This document shows positions 63,315 to 64,000 of a stretch of DNA of 64,000 bases, piece by piece; position 1 is the stretch's first letter, and the number at the start of each line of letters is the position of its first letter. The notes beneath the pieces were generated by a model. That model had not been told where the DNA came from. It searched no databases and saw only the letters and a program-made list of their open reading frames with translations. The DNA is from Sandaracinus amylolyticus (GTDB taxonomy: Bacteria; Myxococcota_A; Polyangia; Polyangiales; Sandaracinaceae), in assembly GCF_000737325.1 (NCBI RefSeq), contig NZ_CP011125.1:1550001-1614000 (forward strand), in the 5' to 3' direction. Made by a program: the position numbers and the translations under genes.

Positions 63315-64000
63315 TCATCGACGTCGTCGTCGCAGCAGCGCGACCGCCCCCAGCAGCACGAGCACGAGCGCCGACGGATCACGGCGATCGTGGGTCACCG
63401 CGCAGCCGCCGTGGATCGTGCCGCTCGCGCCCGGCGCCGGCGGCGAGGGCGGCGGCGCAGTGGGCTCGGTGCCCGCGTCGAACGGGCGACCCGCATCGAC
63501 GGGATCGCTCGGCGCCGTGCCCGCGTCGTCCTCGGTGATCGTGCCTGCGTCTTCTTCGACCGGCGGCACGCCGGCGTCGGGCGTCACACCGGGCGTCGCC
63601 GGGATGACGCTCGGATCGTACGTCGCGCCCGCGGCGACCTGCACCATCGTGATGCGCATCGTCGTCGGGAAGAACTCCTCGGGGTCGGGGCGCAGGTGCG
63701 CGAAGCCGCCTCCGCTGTCCGAGTCCTTCATGACGAGGTGCATCTCGCGGATGCCCTGCGTCCAGTCGATCGAGCCGTTCTCCCACCAGTCGCGCATGCC
63801 GACGTCGACGTCGTAGACGCCTTCCTCGGTGTACGTGCCGGTGCCGGTGCAGCCGTAGCCCTGCCCGATCCCGCGGTTCGGGATGTAACAGAGCACCCAC
63901 TGCGTGATCTCGCCGCCTGCCGGCTTGTGGATCACCTCGGTGCGGATGTGGACGGTGCCGTTGCGGTAGTCGATCGGCGAGGTCCAGTCGCGCGGACGCT
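63315..64000 (-). CDS. MYXO-CTERM secreted protein, 5' end beyond the right edge
   Basis: The frame runs from the right edge to a stop at 63315, about 227 codons. The visible part is a beta-rich domain (DWTSPIDYRNGTVHIRTEV ... WVLCYIPNRGIGQGYGCTGTGTYTEEG ... MRDWWENGSIDWTQGIREMHLVMKDSDSGGG) with two Cys. A PDAGVPPVEEDAG-type linker and the tail GGCAVTHDRRDPSALVLVLLGAVALLRRRRR follow, the latter a MYXO-CTERM anchor. The signal peptide should lie to the right. Domain family not recognised. Confidence 0.8.
   Translation of the reverse strand, partial: RPRDWTSPIDYRNGTVHIRTEVIHKPAGGEITQWVLCYIPNRGIGQGYGCTGTGTYTEEGVYDVDVGMRDWWENGSIDWTQGIREMHLVMKDSDSGGGFAHLRPDPEEFFPTTMRITMVQVAAGATYDPSVIPATPGVTPDAGVPPVEEDAGTITEDDAGTAPSDPVDAGRPFDAGTEPTAPPPSPPAPGASGTIHGGCAVTHDRRDPSALVLVLLGAVALLRRRRR

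Overview
The window is very GC-rich, densely coded, and uses GTG or TTG as well as ATG to start genes. Two secreted proteins (1014-2603 and the gene entering from the right edge) end in a Gly-Cys / hydrophobic / Arg tail of the MYXO-CTERM type. There are also Asp-Ala-Gly rich linkers, many lipoproteins, eukaryotic-like Ser/Thr kinases and a DUF1592/DUF1552 pair. Together these point to a chromosome segment of a myxobacterium (Myxococcota, Polyangia); a Sandaracinus-like genome is my guess from style, not something the sequence proves. I see no phage, transposase, integrase, CRISPR array, rRNA or ordinary tRNA.

Layout. 1-5.7 kb: envelope or secreted proteins (nitroreductase-like fragment, PHP-domain secreted hydrolase, PAP2 phosphatase, lipoproteins). 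5.8-10.05 kb: four co-directional genes (GNAT-like protein, acyl-CoA-dehydrogenase-like flavoprotein, stand-alone adenylation enzyme, carrier protein). They resemble the PltE/PltF/PltL module that turns proline into a pyrrole on a carrier protein. 10.08-10.49 kb: an array of 42-bp hairpin repeats between convergent genes. 10.5-14.6 kb: an RCC1/MopE-like lipoprotein, a CNNM/CorC membrane protein, and a MarR regulator with a cytochrome c'-like lipoprotein, behind three 14-bp operator palindromes spaced exactly 21 bp. 14.8-22.5 kb: PhyH oxygenase, CLC transporter of the fluoride/proton type, STAND-type regulator, tripeptidyl-peptidase-like hydrolase, heme lipoprotein. 22.6-25.9 kb: an intact Ser/Thr kinase followed by three broken genes.

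26-35 kb: chromate transporter, tmcA, a second membrane kinase, ohrR-ohr with a clear operator, a STAS-like protein, a sigma-54 activator flanked by TGAAACG sites, and a DUF2293 protein. 34.9-37.5 kb: the most striking locus. A Ro60 (Rsr, TROVE + vWA) gene is followed on the same strand by two structured intergenic RNAs. One has the permuted tRNA-like layout (T-arm, acceptor stem capped by GAAA, D-arm) known from YrlA-type bacterial Y RNAs. An unrecognised 227-aa protein comes next. 37.7-49.5 kb: phospholipase D/cardiolipin synthase-like enzyme, zinc alcohol dehydrogenase, PilZ-like protein, DUF1592-DUF1552 pair, luciferase-like oxidoreductase, and a tandem pair of paralogous membrane proteins. 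49.5-57 kb: six two-component proteins in a row. 57-64 kb: CPA2 antiporter with USP-like tail, exported isoaspartyl methyltransferase, APC permease, GNAT, Mpo1-like protein, Crp/Fnr regulator, and a MYXO-CTERM protein running off the right edge.

How the genes work together. Likely functional units are the carrier-bound amino-acid oxidation module (5790-10053), the MarR/cytochrome unit, the organic-peroxide switch ohr-ohrR, the Ro60/Y RNA unit (34892-37478), the coupled DUF1592-DUF1552 pair, and the sensor kinase/NarL regulator pair (54432-57016). Start sites were chosen by ribosome-binding sequence, overlap with the upstream gene and family N-termini. All identities come from reading motifs by eye; no database search was run.
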